A DNA stretch of 64,000 nt from Streptomyces sp. MP131-18 (GTDB lineage: Bacteria; Actinomycetota; Actinomycetes; Streptomycetales; Streptomycetaceae): contig NZ_LZNS01000001.1 of the NCBI RefSeq assembly GCF_001984575.1, positions 2,055,275 to 2,119,274 on the forward strand. The letters are read 5' to 3'. The stretch's first letter is position 1, and every line of letters begins with the position of its first letter. The notes beneath the pieces are model-generated. The model saw only the letters and a list, made by a program, of their open reading frames with translations. It had not been told where the DNA came from and made no database searches. The translations under genes were made by a program, and so were the position numbers. Positions 1 to 11,511 of the stretch are shown here, piece after piece.

Positions 1-764
1 TAGGACAGGGCCGCCGCCTCGATGATGGCGGTGGCCAGGGCGAGGGTGGTCTGGACGATGACCGGGCCGAGCGAGTTGGGCAGCACGTGGCCCAGCACGA
101 TGCGCCGTCGGCGCACGCCCAGGGCGCGGGCGGCCAGCACGTAGTCGGCGCCGGCCTGCGCCAGCATGGAGCCGCGCAGCAGCCGGGCGAATATGGGGAT
201 CTGCACGACCCCGACGGCGATCATGACCGTGGTCAGGCTCTGCCCCATGACGGCGGCGATACTCACCGCCAGCAGCAGCGAGGGCATGGCCAGCATCATG
301 TCGATGAAGCGCATCAGCACGGTGTCGAGACGCCGCCCGGCCGCGCCGCCGAAGGACAGGGCGGCGCCGGCGACGCCGCCGATGAGGGCGCCGATGGTGA
401 GTCCGAGCACGGTGGAGACGACGCCGACGAGCAGCGTCTGCCGGGCGCCGACCAGCATGCGGGACAGTTCGTCGCGGCCCAGGTGGTCAAGGCCGAGCCA
501 GTTGTCGCCGCGGGGGCCGACGAAGACGGCGGCGTTGACCCGGACTTCGCCGCGCCACGTCTGCGCGGTCGGGTCGTAGGGCGCGATCCACGGGCCGACG
601 ATGGCGATGATGACGAACACGGCCATGATGCCGCCGCCGATCATGGCCATCTTGCTGCTGCGCAGGCGGCGCAGGGCCTCCGCCCACAGGCTGCCGCCGG
701 TGGCGGTCTCGCGCCGCGCGGTGAGTTCGGCCAGGCGGTCGATCTTTGCGGTCTTGGTGGTCAT
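1..764 (-). CDS. ABC importer permease, DppC/OppC family (partial, C-terminus outside window)
   Basis: One of two integral-membrane subunits of a dipeptide/oligopeptide-type ABC importer. I translated about 254 codons from the ATG at 764. A cytoplasmic head is followed by a first membrane segment (MIGGGIMAVFVIIAIVGPWI), then the OppC-type motif DPTAQTWRG and DHLGRDELSRML typical of the family N-terminus. Several further membrane segments follow, and the coupling loop 'A..ARALGVRRRRIVLGHVLPN' matches the EAA motif that contacts the ATPase. The frame is still open at base 1. The start codon overlaps the upstream permease stop (ATGA), so the two are translationally coupled. The ATPase subunits should lie to the left of the window. 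Family is certain; substrate (peptide, nickel or other) is not shown. Confidence 0.93.
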   Translation of the reverse strand, partial: MTTKTAKIDRLAELTARRETATGGSLWAEALRRLRSSKMAMIGGGIMAVFVIIAIVGPWIAPYDPTAQTWRGEVRVNAAVFVGPRGDNWLGLDHLGRDELSRMLVGARQTLLVGVVSTVLGLTIGALIGGVAGAALSFGGAAGRRLDTVLMRFIDMMLAMPSLLLAVSIAAVMGQSLTTVMIAVGVVQIPIFARLLRGSMLAQAGADYVLAARALGVRRRRIVLGHVLPNSLGPVIVQTTLALATAIIEAAALS

Positions 765-1768
765 CAGTTCACCCGCACTCTCGGGTCGATGACGCTGTAG
801 GCGAGATCCACCAGCAGGTTGATGAAAACGTAGGTGAGGGCGATGAAGAGGATGAAGCCCATGAGCACCGGGTAGTCGCGTCCGTCGATGGCGGTCTGGA
901 TGAACGAGCCGATGCCGCCGAACGCGAAGACCGACTCGGTGAGCACCGCCCCGGAGAGCAGGCTTCCGGTGGCCAGGCCGACGGTCGTGACGACGGGCAG
1001 CAGCGCGTTGCGCATGACGTGCCGGCCGCGGACGACGCGCTGGTTGAGGCCCTTGGACTCCGCGGTGCGCACGTAGTCCTCGCCGAGCACTTCGAGCACG
1101 CTGGCGCGGGTGATGCGGACGATGAGCGCGAGCGGGATGGAGGCGAGGGCGACGCCGGGCAGCACGAGGTGTTCGATGGCGTCCCAGGAGGCGTCCCACT
1201 CGCCGGTGAGGAGCCCGTCGAGCACGAAGAATCCGGTGACTTCCGTGGCGTCGATGCCTGTCGACTGTCTGCCGACGCTGGGGAGCCAGCCGAGGTTGAC
1301 GGCGAAGAGGGCCCGCAACAGGAAGGCGAGGAAGAACACCGGGATGCACACGCCGATCAGCGAGCCGGAGACGGCGGTCACGTCCAGCCAGCTGCCGCGC
1401 CTGCGGGCGGCGAAGTAGCCGAGCGGTATGCCGATGACGACGGCGATCAGGATGGCGGTGAGCGCGAGTTCCACGGTGGCGGGGAACCGCTGGGTGAACT
1501 CCTCCCAGACCGGCTGGCCGGTCTGCACGGACGTACCCAGATCGAGCTGGAAGAGCCGCTCCATCCAGCGGCCGTACTGGATCCACACCGGCTCGTCGAG
1601 GCCGAGGGCGGCCTCGATCTGGCGGCGGTCGGCCTCGGTGGCGCGCTCGCCGAGCAGCGCGGAGGCCGGCCCACCGGGCAACCGGTTGATCCAGAGGAAC
1701 AGAAGGATCGTCAGGCCGAACAACGTGGGTATCAGTTGCAGGAGCCTGCGAACGATGAGACGGAGCAC
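764..1768 (-). CDS. ABC importer permease, DppB/OppB family
   Basis: Full-length (334 aa) first permease of the same importer. The N-terminal segment RLIVRRLLQLIPTLFGLTIL and the GPGGPASALLGE-like region are characteristic of DppB/OppB. About six membrane segments follow, with an EAA-type loop near residues 210-245 (DYVRTAESKGLNQRVVRGRHVMRNALLP). The start is a GTG with an AAAGGGGAG Shine-Dalgarno 6-7 bases upstream. It follows the binding protein gene after about 110 bp holding a strong hairpin, and overlaps the next permease by ATGA. Substrate unknown. Confidence 0.95.
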   Translation of the reverse strand: MLRLIVRRLLQLIPTLFGLTILLFLWINRLPGGPASALLGERATEADRRQIEAALGLDEPVWIQYGRWMERLFQLDLGTSVQTGQPVWEEFTQRFPATVELALTAILIAVVIGIPLGYFAARRRGSWLDVTAVSGSLIGVCIPVFFLAFLLRALFAVNLGWLPSVGRQSTGIDATEVTGFFVLDGLLTGEWDASWDAIEHLVLPGVALASIPLALIVRITRASVLEVLGEDYVRTAESKGLNQRVVRGRHVMRNALLPVVTTVGLATGSLLSGAVLTESVFAFGGIGSFIQTAIDGRDYPVLMGFILFIALTYVFINLLVDLAYSVIDPRVRVN

Positions 1769-1808
1769 CGAGAGGCTCCCCTTTCTCTGTGGGCCCGGAA
1801 TTCACACG

Positions 1809-1842
1809 TCCGCCCGGCCACGGGGTGTTGTGGCCGGGCGGA
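1809..1842 (-). terminator. Intercistronic hairpin between binding protein and permease genes
   Basis: Perfect 13-bp stem (TCCGCCCGGCCAC / GTGGCCGGGCGGA) with an 8-base loop and no T-run. It lies between the binding-protein stop and the permease RBS. Hairpins here commonly act as partial terminators or mRNA stabilisers that let the binding protein be made in excess over the permeases; that role is inferred. Confidence 0.6.
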
Positions 1843-1877
1843 TCGTTCCAGGGCCTGCTCGCCTGAGCTGCTTGAAG

Positions 1878-3551
1878 CTACTTGAAGGAGACCTCGGCGA
1901 AGTTCTCCTGGGTGAGCGGGGACACCGTCGGCGGGTTGACGTCGTCGGAGAACGCGATGGAGGGCGGCGAGCTGGAGATCGGCACGCCGGGCAGGAAGTC
2001 CATGACCATCTCGTTGATGTCCTCGTAGAGGGCGACGCGAGTGGCCTCGTCGGGCTCCGTCTCGGCCTGGGCCATCAGGTCGAACAGCTCCTCGTTCTCG
2101 AAGCCCCACTCCTTCATGTAACTGGCGAACCAGGTGCCGAGGAAGTTGAAGCCGTCGTTGAAGTCACCGGTCCAGCCCAGGAGGTAGATGTTGCAGCCGC
2201 CGTCCCGGGTGGTCTCGGTGTAGTCCGGGTTCCACTTGAGCGGGACCGGGTTGACCGTGATGCCCACGGCCTCCAGGTCGGCCTTCAACAGCTCGTAGAT
2301 GTCGGCGGGGGCCGGCATGTACGGGCGGGTGACCTCGGTCGGGTAGCAGAAGTCGAGCGTCAGGTTTTCCGCGCCCGCGTCCGCGAGCAGCTGCTGGGCG
2401 CGCTCGGGGTCGTAGTCGTAGGTGGTGACGTCGTCCGAGTAGCCGGCCACCGTGTCGGGCATGAACTGGCTGGCCACGACGCCGCCCTCGGGCAGCTGGG
2501 TGTTGACGATGTTCTCGCGGTCCATGGCGTGGGCCAGGGCCTGGCGTACCTCGGGCTCGGCGAGTGCCTCGTTGCTGTCCTGGGTGATCCCCAGGTACAG
2601 GATGTTGAACACGTCGCGGACCGGGACCTGGAAGCCGTCGCCCTCCAGCGTCGCCACGTCGGCGGGCGCGACCAGGTCGTAGCCCTGGATGTCACCGGCC
2701 TGGAGCGCCTGGCGGCGGGCGTCTTCCTCGGGGATGGTGCGGATCACCAGTTCCTCGACGCCGGCGGCGTCGCCCCAGTAGTCGTCGAAGCGGGTGAGGT
2801 TGACCTCGCCGTTGCCCTTGTTCCACTCGCTGATCTCGAACGGGCCGGTGCCGGCGACGGTGCCGGCCTCCTGGCTGTAGCCGGGGAACGTGATGTTCTC
2901 GCCTTCGCCGCTCGCCTCCTCCTCGGCGTACGCCTCCAGGGCGTTGGGCGAGTGGATGGCGAACGCCTGGAGGGAGAAGCCGCCCGGGTAGTTCGCGGAG
3001 GGCTCGGCGACCTCGATGACGGCCGTCAGGTCGTCCTGGGCGGTGCAGCCGACGTAGTTGGGGTCGGGCGTCTCTTCGCTCTCGTTCTGCGCGAAGCCGC
3101 CGAACACGGTCTGCCAGTAGTAGGAGATCGTGGTGTTCTGGTAGGTGCCCGACCAGTTGTACCAACGGTCGTAGTTCGCGCAGACGACCTCGGCGGTCAG
3201 CTCGGCCCCGTCGTGGAACGTCACCCCGTCCCGGAGGTTGAACGTCCACTCGGTGCCGGCCTCGTTGCTGTCCCAGGTCTCCGCGAGGCCGCCCACCAGC
3301 TCGGTGCCGCCCGGCTCGTGCTCGATGAGCGCCTCGAATGCCTGGCGGGTGACGCGGAACGTCTCGCCGTCACTGGCAAGCGAGGGGTCCAGGGAGGCGG
3401 GGTCGCCCGCGGCGCCGAAGACGAACGGCTGGGAGTCGTCGCCCGAGCCGTTCTCGTCGTCGTCGCGCTCGCTGGCGCAGCCGGTCGCGATCAGGCCGAT
3501 CGCGAGTACGGCCGCGAACATCTTTGCGGCCCTGGGTCTTGCTATGCGCAT
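1878..3551 (-). CDS. Extracellular solute-binding lipoprotein, SBP family 5 (peptide ABC importer)
   Basis: 557-aa family 5 solute-binding protein, the first gene of the importer operon. N-terminal basic residues, a hydrophobic stretch and a lipobox ending IATGC indicate export and lipid anchoring. Family 5 features include 'SLDPSLASDGET', 'LAETWDSNEAGTEWTFNLRDGVTFHDG', the 'VRQALAHAMDRENIV' helix, and the C-terminal 'YMKEWGFENEELFDLMAQAE' region. Start ATG at 3551 has GAGGTGG 4 bases upstream. Family 5 binds peptides but also opines, nickel and plant sugars; a rhamnogalacturonan lyase is divergent next door, so an oligosaccharide ligand is conceivable but unproven. Confidence 0.94.
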   Translation of the reverse strand: MRIARPRAAKMFAAVLAIGLIATGCASERDDDENGSGDDSQPFVFGAAGDPASLDPSLASDGETFRVTRQAFEALIEHEPGGTELVGGLAETWDSNEAGTEWTFNLRDGVTFHDGAELTAEVVCANYDRWYNWSGTYQNTTISYYWQTVFGGFAQNESEETPDPNYVGCTAQDDLTAVIEVAEPSANYPGGFSLQAFAIHSPNALEAYAEEEASGEGENITFPGYSQEAGTVAGTGPFEISEWNKGNGEVNLTRFDDYWGDAAGVEELVIRTIPEEDARRQALQAGDIQGYDLVAPADVATLEGDGFQVPVRDVFNILYLGITQDSNEALAEPEVRQALAHAMDRENIVNTQLPEGGVVASQFMPDTVAGYSDDVTTYDYDPERAQQLLADAGAENLTLDFCYPTEVTRPYMPAPADIYELLKADLEAVGITVNPVPLKWNPDYTETTRDGGCNIYLLGWTGDFNDGFNFLGTWFASYMKEWGFENEELFDLMAQAETEPDEATRVALYEDINEMVMDFLPGVPISSSPPSIAFSDDVNPPTVSPLTQENFAEVSFK

Positions 3552-3818
3552 TGATCCACCTCAATGGGTCGGCGGTGGTAGGCCCTGTCTCGGAGCCAGA
3601 CGTTCGGTGGACGGCACATTACTGCGCAGGTACATAGCTGTGAACCGCATACCGGACGGCGATACCGACCTGAGACGTGCCCCATAAAGGGGGACAGAAT
3701 GCCTTCTATCAGGCGCACTTGTGCCGTTTCAGCGGCCGAACGGGCGCGCGGCAACCTTGTGCGCCCCCTGCGGCAACACTCCCGTGACATTCCCCCACAC
3801 ACGATCAGGAGGATCGCC

Positions 3819-5735
3819 GTGCGATCCGAGCACCGAAAGACGGACGGGCGACGGGGCAGGCTGCTGCTCTCGGCGGCGCTCGCCGCAGTGGTGGCCACGG
3901 GCGGGCTGACCGCGCTGGCCCAGGCGTCCGAAGAAGCGCCGCCGGCCGCGCCGGGCAGGGCGTCCGACGCCGCGCCGGGCGCCCTGCCCGCCGGTACCTA
4001 CCAGATGGACCGCCTGGACCGCGGCCTGGTCAGCGTCGGCACCGGCGAGGGCAACCTGGTGAGCTGGCGGCTGCTGGCCACCGACGCGGACGACATCGCG
4101 TTCCACGTCTACCGGGACGGCACCCGGGTGACCGACGAGCCGCTGACCGGCGTCACCAACTTCCTCGACGAGGGCGCGCCCGCCGACGCCGAGTACACCG
4201 TCGGCACGGTCACGGACGGCGCGGAAGTGCGCGACGCGGCGCGGGCGCTGAACATGCCGAACGCGCAGACCGACATCCCCATCAGCTCGCCCGGCGGCGG
4301 CTACGTCGCCAACGACGCCTCCGTCGGCGACCTGAACGGCGACGGGGAGCTGGAGATCGTCCTGAAATGGGACCCGGACAACGCGAAGGACAACTCGCAA
4401 TCGGGCGTCACGGGCAACGTCTACCTCGACGCCTACACGCTGAGCGGCGACCAGCTGTGGCGCATCGACCTCGGCCGCAACATCAGGGCCGGGGCGCACT
4501 ACACCCAGTTCCAGGTCTTCGACTACGACGGCGACGGTTCGGCCGAGGTCGCGGCGAAGACCGCGGACGGCACGGTGGACGGCGCGGGCACGGTCATCGG
4601 CGATGCGGACGCCGACCACCGCAACGACGGCGGGTACATCCTGGAGGGCCCCGAATTCCTCACCATGTTCGACGGCGCGACCGGCGCGGCCGTGGACACG
4701 GTGGACTACGTGCCCGGCCGCGGGAACGTGGCGGACTGGGGCGACGACTACGGCAACCGCGTGGACCGCTTCCTGGCGGGGACCGCGTATCTCGACGGCC
4801 AGCGGCCCTCCCTGATCATGGCGCGCGGCTACTACACGCGCTCGGTCGTGGCCGCCTGGGACTTCGACGGCTCCTCGCTCTCGCAGCGCTGGGTCTTCGA
4901 CAGCGACGAGGAGGGCGGCCAGTACGCGGGACAGGGCTCGCACAGCTTGTCCGTGGGCGACCTCGACGGTGACGGCAACGACGAGATCGCCTACGGCTCG
5001 ATGGCCGTGGACGACGACGGCAGCCCGCTGTGGAACGCCGGCACCGGGCACGGCGACGCGCAGCACCTCGGCGACCTGGACCCGGCGCGGGACGGGCTCG
5101 AACTGTTCAAGGTCTCCGAGGATTCCAGCAAGCCGGGCTCGCTCCTCCTCGACGCGGCCAGCGGCGAGATCCTGTGGGAGACCGCCAGCGGCAACGACAA
5201 CGGGCGCGGCGTGGGCAGCGACATCTGGGACGGCAGCCCGGGCGCCGAGTTCTGGTCCAACGCGGACGGCTCGCTGCGGAACACGGCGGGCGAGGAGATC
5301 GGCCGCAAACCGTCGAGCGCCAACTTCCTCAGCTGGTGGGACGGCGACCTGACGCGCGAGCTGCTCGACGGCACGCACATCGACAAGTACGGCCCGGACG
5401 GCGACACGCGGCTGCTGACGGGCGAGGGCGTGGCGTCGAACAACGGCACGAAGGCAACGCCCGCGCTGTCCGCCGACATACTCGGCGACTGGCGCGAGGA
5501 GGTCATCTGGCGCACCGAGGACAACAGTGCACTGCGCATCTACGCGACGGACATTCCCACGGAGCACGCGATTCCGGCGCTGATGCAGGACCGGCAGTAC
5601 CGCACCGGCATCGCCTGGCAGAACACGGCATACAACCAGCCGCCGCACCCCGGCTTCGCCATCGGCCCCGACATGGCCGACGTGGCGCCCTCCGATCTGG
5701 CCGGTGTCCCGGCCGGCGGGGCCGCGCGGCCGTAA
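3819..5735 (+). CDS. Secreted rhamnogalacturonan lyase, polysaccharide lyase family 11
   Basis: 638-aa secreted enzyme predicted to cleave the rhamnose-galacturonate backbone of pectin rhamnogalacturonan I by beta-elimination. The GTG at 3819 has a perfect AGGAGG 6 bases upstream; the frame is open further upstream but without an RBS. Signal peptide: RR-containing head, hydrophobic LLLSAALAAVVATGGLTAL, likely cleavage after AQA. The mature part shows the PL11 start (QMDRLDRGLVSVGTGEGNLVSW), repeated DGDG/DLNGDGELE beta-propeller calcium-type motifs, and the PL11 C-terminus (QYRTGIAWQNTAYNQPPHPG). Length fits single-domain PL11 enzymes; no carbohydrate-binding module is attached. Transcribed divergently from the ABC importer; function in plant-matter degradation is a family-based inference. 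Confidence 0.93.
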   Translation: MRSEHRKTDGRRGRLLLSAALAAVVATGGLTALAQASEEAPPAAPGRASDAAPGALPAGTYQMDRLDRGLVSVGTGEGNLVSWRLLATDADDIAFHVYRDGTRVTDEPLTGVTNFLDEGAPADAEYTVGTVTDGAEVRDAARALNMPNAQTDIPISSPGGGYVANDASVGDLNGDGELEIVLKWDPDNAKDNSQSGVTGNVYLDAYTLSGDQLWRIDLGRNIRAGAHYTQFQVFDYDGDGSAEVAAKTADGTVDGAGTVIGDADADHRNDGGYILEGPEFLTMFDGATGAAVDTVDYVPGRGNVADWGDDYGNRVDRFLAGTAYLDGQRPSLIMARGYYTRSVVAAWDFDGSSLSQRWVFDSDEEGGQYAGQGSHSLSVGDLDGDGNDEIAYGSMAVDDDGSPLWNAGTGHGDAQHLGDLDPARDGLELFKVSEDSSKPGSLLLDAASGEILWETASGNDNGRGVGSDIWDGSPGAEFWSNADGSLRNTAGEEIGRKPSSANFLSWWDGDLTRELLDGTHIDKYGPDGDTRLLTGEGVASNNGTKATPALSADILGDWREEVIWRTEDNSALRIYATDIPTEHAIPALMQDRQYRTGIAWQNTAYNQPPHPGFAIGPDMADVAPSDLAGVPAGGAARP

Positions 5736-5806
5736 CGGCCGTAACGGCCGATCGGACAGCCCGTATCAGCAATTCCCGGTAATCACACCGGTATCACCCG
5801 CACCAC

Positions 5807-5844
5807 GGCAGGCCCGCCACATCGCGAGATGTGGCGGGCCTGCC
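5807..5844 (+). terminator. Strong hairpin terminator after the PL11 lyase
   Basis: Perfect 17-bp stem starting GGCAGGCCCGCCACATC, closed by a GCGA (GNRA-type) tetraloop. It sits about 70 bp after the lyase stop and 220 bp before glgE. No T-tract follows, as is usual in Streptomyces. The perfection and position support a factor-independent terminator insulating glgE. Confidence 0.8.
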
Positions 5845-6066
5845 GGTGTGTTCGGGAAACCGCAGGAAAGCCTTCAGACATGTAGCCGTGACAGTGGACG
5901 CCTACCGTTGGTGCCCCCCACACGAGTGAACGCGCACCGGAGCGGCCATGCTCGGAACCAGCCACTCAGCAGCGAAGAAGATACAAAGGACAAAGGCCCT
6001 CTCAGCGAGGGAAATCCTCATTTCGAGGAACCAGGTCCGCCCTCAACGCTCTCAGGTGATCCCCAA

Positions 6067-8099
6067 ATGATCGGTCGTATCCCTGTTCTCGACGTCCAGC
6101 CGCGCGTTGACTGCGGACGGCGCCCCGTCAAGGCCGTGCCGGGCGAGACCTTCCAGGTCTCCGCCACCGTCTTCAGGGAGGGCGCGGAGGCGGTCGGGGC
6201 GAACGTCGTCCTCCGCGATCCGAGCGGCCGCGGCGGGCCCTGGACGCCCATGCGCGAACTGGCGCCCGGCACCGACCGCTGGGGCGCCAACGTGACCCCG
6301 GACCGCGAGGGCCGGTGGACCTTCGCGGTCGAGGCGTGGGGCGATCCCGTCGCCTCCTGGCGCAACGCCGCCCGCGTCAAGATCCCGGCGGGCGTCGACA
6401 CCGAGCTGACGCTGTCCGAGGGCACGCAGCTGCTGCGCCAGGCCGCCGCCTCCGTGCCCAAGAGCGAGGGCAAGGACGTCGTCCTGGCGGCCGTCGTGAC
6501 CCTGGCGGACGCCTCGCTCCCGCCCACCGTGCGGCTCGCCGCCGCCATGACCCCCGAAGTGACGGCCGTGCTCGGCCGGCACCCGCTGCGCGAACTGCTG
6601 ACGGCCTCCCGGCCGCTGCCGCTGCTCGTGGAGCGGGAACGCGCCCTGTTCGGCTCGTGGTACGAGTTCTTCCCGCGCTCCGAGGTGCCCGTGCCGCACC
6701 GGGGCGGCCGGCCCGCGCACGGCACGTTCCGCACGGCGGCCGAGCGGCTGCCCGCCATCGCGGAGATGGGCTTCGACGTCGTCTACCTGCCGCCCGTCCA
6801 CCCCATCGGCACCGCCTTCCGCAAGGGGCGGAACGGTGCGCTGACCGCGGGGCCCGACGACGTCGGCTCGCCGTGGGCCATCGGCTCGCCGGACGGCGGG
6901 CACGACGCGATCCACCCCGACCTCGGCACGCTGGAGGACTTCGACGCCTTCGTGTCCGCGGCCGGGGCGCTCGGCCTTGAGGTCGCCCTGGACTTCGCGC
7001 TCCAGTGCAGCCCCGACCACCCGTGGGTGAAGTCGCACCCCGAATGGTTCCACAAGCGCGGGGACGGCAGCATCGCGTTCGCCGAGAATCCGCCGAAGAA
7101 GTACCAGGACATCTACCCGATCTCGTTCGAGAACGACTTCCGCGGCCTGGTCACCGAGACGCTGCGGATTCTGCGTTTCTGGATGGCGCACGGGGTGCGG
7201 ATCTTCCGGGTGGACAATCCGCACACCAAACCGGTGGTGTTCTGGGAAAAGGTCATCGCCGAGATCAACCGCACCGACGCGGACGTCATCTTCCTCGCCG
7301 AGGCGTTCACGCGTCCGGCGATGATGCGGACCCTGGCGCAGATCGGCTTCCAGCAGTCGTACACGTATTTCACGTGGCGCAACGGCAAGGACGAGCTGAC
7401 CGAGTATCTGACGGAGCTGTCGGGGCCCACCGCGCCTTATATGCGTCCCAACTTCTTCGTCAATACGCCGGACATCCTGCACGCCTACCTCCAGCACGGC
7501 GGCCGGGCCGCGTTCGAGACGCGCGCGGTGCTCGCCGCGACGCTCTCCCCCACCTGGGGCGTGTACGCGGGCTACGAGCTGTGCGAAAACACGCCGGCGG
7601 CGCCGGGCAGCGAGGAATACCAGGACTCGGAGAAGTACCAGATCCGGCCGCGCGACTGGGCCGGCGCGATGGCGGCGGGACGTTCCCTCGTGCCCCTGAT
7701 CACCAAGCTGAACACCTTGCGCCGCAGCCACCCCGCGCTGCGCCGGCTGCGCGATCTGCACTTCCACCGCACGAACAACGACCACATCCTGGCCTACTCG
7801 AAGCGCTCACGGACACCTCACGCCGACTGCGTGCTGATCGTGGTCAACCTCGATCCGCACCACACCCACGAAGCAACGGTCTCGTTGGACATGGAGCAAC
7901 TCAAGGGTTACGGCCTGACGCCCGCTCAGGAGACGGGTGCCGAGCCCTTCCCGGTGTGCGACGAGCTCACCGGGGAGACCTACTACTGGGGCAGGGACAA
8001 CTATGTACGGCTTGAGCCGGGCCGTGCGGATGCGTACGCCTCCTCGGCCCACATCTTGGCCCTGCGACCGTCCTCACAGACCGGAGGGTCACCCACACC

Positions 8100-8103
<4 letters not shown>
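6067..8103 (+). CDS. glgE: GlgE, alpha-1,4-glucan:maltose-1-phosphate maltosyltransferase
   Basis: 678-aa GH13_3 enzyme that transfers maltosyl units from maltose-1-phosphate to linear alpha-1,4-glucan (cytoplasmic). The start '[20 protein letters not shown]' aligns with remembered S. coelicolor GlgE, and the ATG has AGGTGA 7 bases upstream. Catalytic residues are in place: nucleophile Asp383 in [12 protein letters not shown], acid/base Glu412 in FLAEAFTRP, Asp469 in NTPDIL. Their spacing (29 and 57 residues) equals that of D394/E423/D480 in the S. coelicolor enzyme. The N-terminal domain, insert with QCSPDHPWV, and [12 protein letters not shown] are GlgE-specific. First gene of glgE-treS-mak-glgB; ATGA overlap couples it to treS. 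In S. coelicolor, as I recall, glycogen phosphorylase is the upstream neighbour; here it is a pectin lyase. Confidence 0.97.
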
Positions 8104-9803
<1,700 letters not shown>

Positions 9804-9822
9804 GCCGCGGACGGCACGAGAC

Positions 9823-9853
9823 AGGCTTACCCCCAGCCCTCTGGGGGAAGCCT
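9823..9853 (+). terminator. Hairpin between treS and mak
   Basis: Thirteen paired bases with one bulged A: AGGCTT-a-CCCCCAG, loop CCCT, CTGGGGG-AAGCCT. It begins 20 bases after the treS stop. It may end the glgE-treS transcript or attenuate read-through into mak-glgB, implying that mak has its own promoter in 9854-10006; I saw no clear -10/-35 pair there. Confidence 0.65.
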
Positions 9854-10006
9854 CCCCGTACGCCAAGCGTTGCCCAGAGCCCTCCATATGCGTTACGGGC
9901 CTCACCCGCACGGTCGTTCCTTCACGACACGTCCCGCACCGCCCGGCAACCCACGCCTCAATCCGGGACACTTCGTCACATAATTCGTGCCCGGGGAAAG
10001 GACGCC

Positions 10007-11491
10007 ATGTCGGATAGCTCCGCGCCCCGGACGGCTCCGGCCCGGCTTCCGCTCGCCGACGCGCCGCAGGGCAGCGCCCTGCTCCGCTCCCTTGACGGTC
10101 TGCTCTCCCGCTGGCTCCCCGGCCAGCGCTGGTTCGCCGGCAAGGGCCGTCCGCTCGGCGGACTCGCCCTCGTCTCCGCGACCGAGCTGACGCCCTGCAC
10201 CACGGGCAGCCAGCACCCCGGGCTGCTGCACCTGCTGATCCGCACCCGGCCGGCCGACGGCGACGGCACCCAGGCCCCGCCCTCGGGCGACTGCTACCAA
10301 CTGCTGCTCGGCGTCCGCCCCGCGCTCCCCCCGGCCCTCGGCCCGGCGCTCGTCGGCCGCCCCACCGAGGGGCCGCTGCGCGGGCGCGCCGTCTACGAGG
10401 CACTGCACGACCCGCGGCTCGCCGGACTGCTGCTGGAACGCATGCGCACGCCCGGCACCCTCGGCACCCTGCGCTTCGGCCGGGCCCCGGACACCGCCAT
10501 CCCCTCCGGGCTGCCGGCCCGGCTGCTCACCGGAGAGCAGTCCAACTCCTCCGTCGTATACGGCGACGCCCACGTGCTGAAGCTGTTCCGCCGCGTCAGC
10601 CCCGGCGTCAACCCCGACCTGGAACTGCCGCTGGCCCTGGCCGCCGCCGGCTCCGACCGGGTGCCCGCGCCCGCCGCGTGGTTCGAGGCCGTCTTCCCCG
10701 GCAGCGGCTCGGGAGCGCCCGGCGGCGACGCGCCGGAGCCCCTGACCCTCGGCGTCCTCGCACCATTCCTCGCCGGGTCCACCGACGGCTGGCAGCTCGC
10801 CCTCCAGTCCCTCGGCCACCGAACGGACTTCACCTCCGCCTCGCACTCCCTCGGCCGCGCCACCGCCGAAGTGCACACCGCCCTCGCCGCCGCCCTGCCC
10901 ACCGACGTGCTGCGCCGCCCCCAGCTCGAACAGACCGCGACCGGCATGATCGAACGACTCACCGAGGCCACGGCCGCAGTGCCGACACTGCGCCCCTACC
11001 GCGCCGGGCTGCGCCGCGCGTACGAGGCGCTGGCCTCGTACGCGCGGCGCGGCGGCACCTGCACCGTGCAGCGGCTGCACGGCGATCTGCACCTCGGGCA
11101 GGTGCTGCTGACCCCCGACCCCAGGGGCCGCGGCTCCCACTGGTCGGTGATCGACTTCGAGGGCGAACCGGCCCGCCCGCTCACCGACCGGCGCCGCCCG
11201 GGGCCGCCCGTGCGGGACATCGCCGGGATGCTGCGCTCGTTCGACTACGCCGCCTGCCAGCACCGCACCGGCGGCCCCTGGATCGAGGAGTGGTCGCGCG
11301 CCAACCGCGTCGCCTACTGCCGCGGCTACGCCGAAGCGGCCGGCACCGACCCCATGGAGCAGCGGGAACTGCTGCTCGCCTACGAGACGGACAAGGCCGT
11401 GTACGAGGTGCTGTACGAGGCCAGGCACCGCCCGGCGTGGCTGCACGTCCCGATGGCGGCCATCCGCCGCCTGGCCGAGCCCGCCGGCTGA
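10007..11491 (+). CDS. mak: Maltokinase (Mak/Pep2), maltose + ATP to maltose-1-phosphate
   Basis: 494-aa cytoplasmic kinase that makes the GlgE substrate. The N-terminal cap carries the maltokinase hallmark [16 protein letters not shown]. The kinase part resembles aminoglycoside phosphotransferases, with '[15 protein letters not shown]' for the nucleotide loop, catalytic [12 protein letters not shown], and the metal-binding [12 protein letters not shown] followed by [23 protein letters not shown] at 10007 has GGAAAGGA just upstream; the frame is open for 200 codons before this but without homology. glgB follows after 20 bp, so co-transcription is likely. Family identification is firm. Confidence 0.95.
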   Translation: MSDSSAPRTAPARLPLADAPQGSALLRSLDGLLSRWLPGQRWFAGKGRPLGGLALVSATELTPCTTGSQHPGLLHLLIRTRPADGDGTQAPPSGDCYQLLLGVRPALPPALGPALVGRPTEGPLRGRAVYEALHDPRLAGLLLERMRTPGTLGTLRFGRAPDTAIPSGLPARLLTGEQSNSSVVYGDAHVLKLFRRVSPGVNPDLELPLALAAAGSDRVPAPAAWFEAVFPGSGSGAPGGDAPEPLTLGVLAPFLAGSTDGWQLALQSLGHRTDFTSASHSLGRATAEVHTALAAALPTDVLRRPQLEQTATGMIERLTEATAAVPTLRPYRAGLRRAYEALASYARRGGTCTVQRLHGDLHLGQVLLTPDPRGRGSHWSVIDFEGEPARPLTDRRRPGPPVRDIAGMLRSFDYAACQHRTGGPWIEEWSRANRVAYCRGYAEAAGTDPMEQRELLLAYETDKAVYEVLYEARHRPAWLHVPMAAIRRLAEPAG

Positions 11492-11511
11492 CCGAAAGGA
11501 CGTTCCCCGCT

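Noticed and set aside
3729..5648. A 639-codon minus-strand frame opposite the PL11 lyase
   Set aside because: No recognisable motif; the plus frame has signal peptide, RBS and family blocks.
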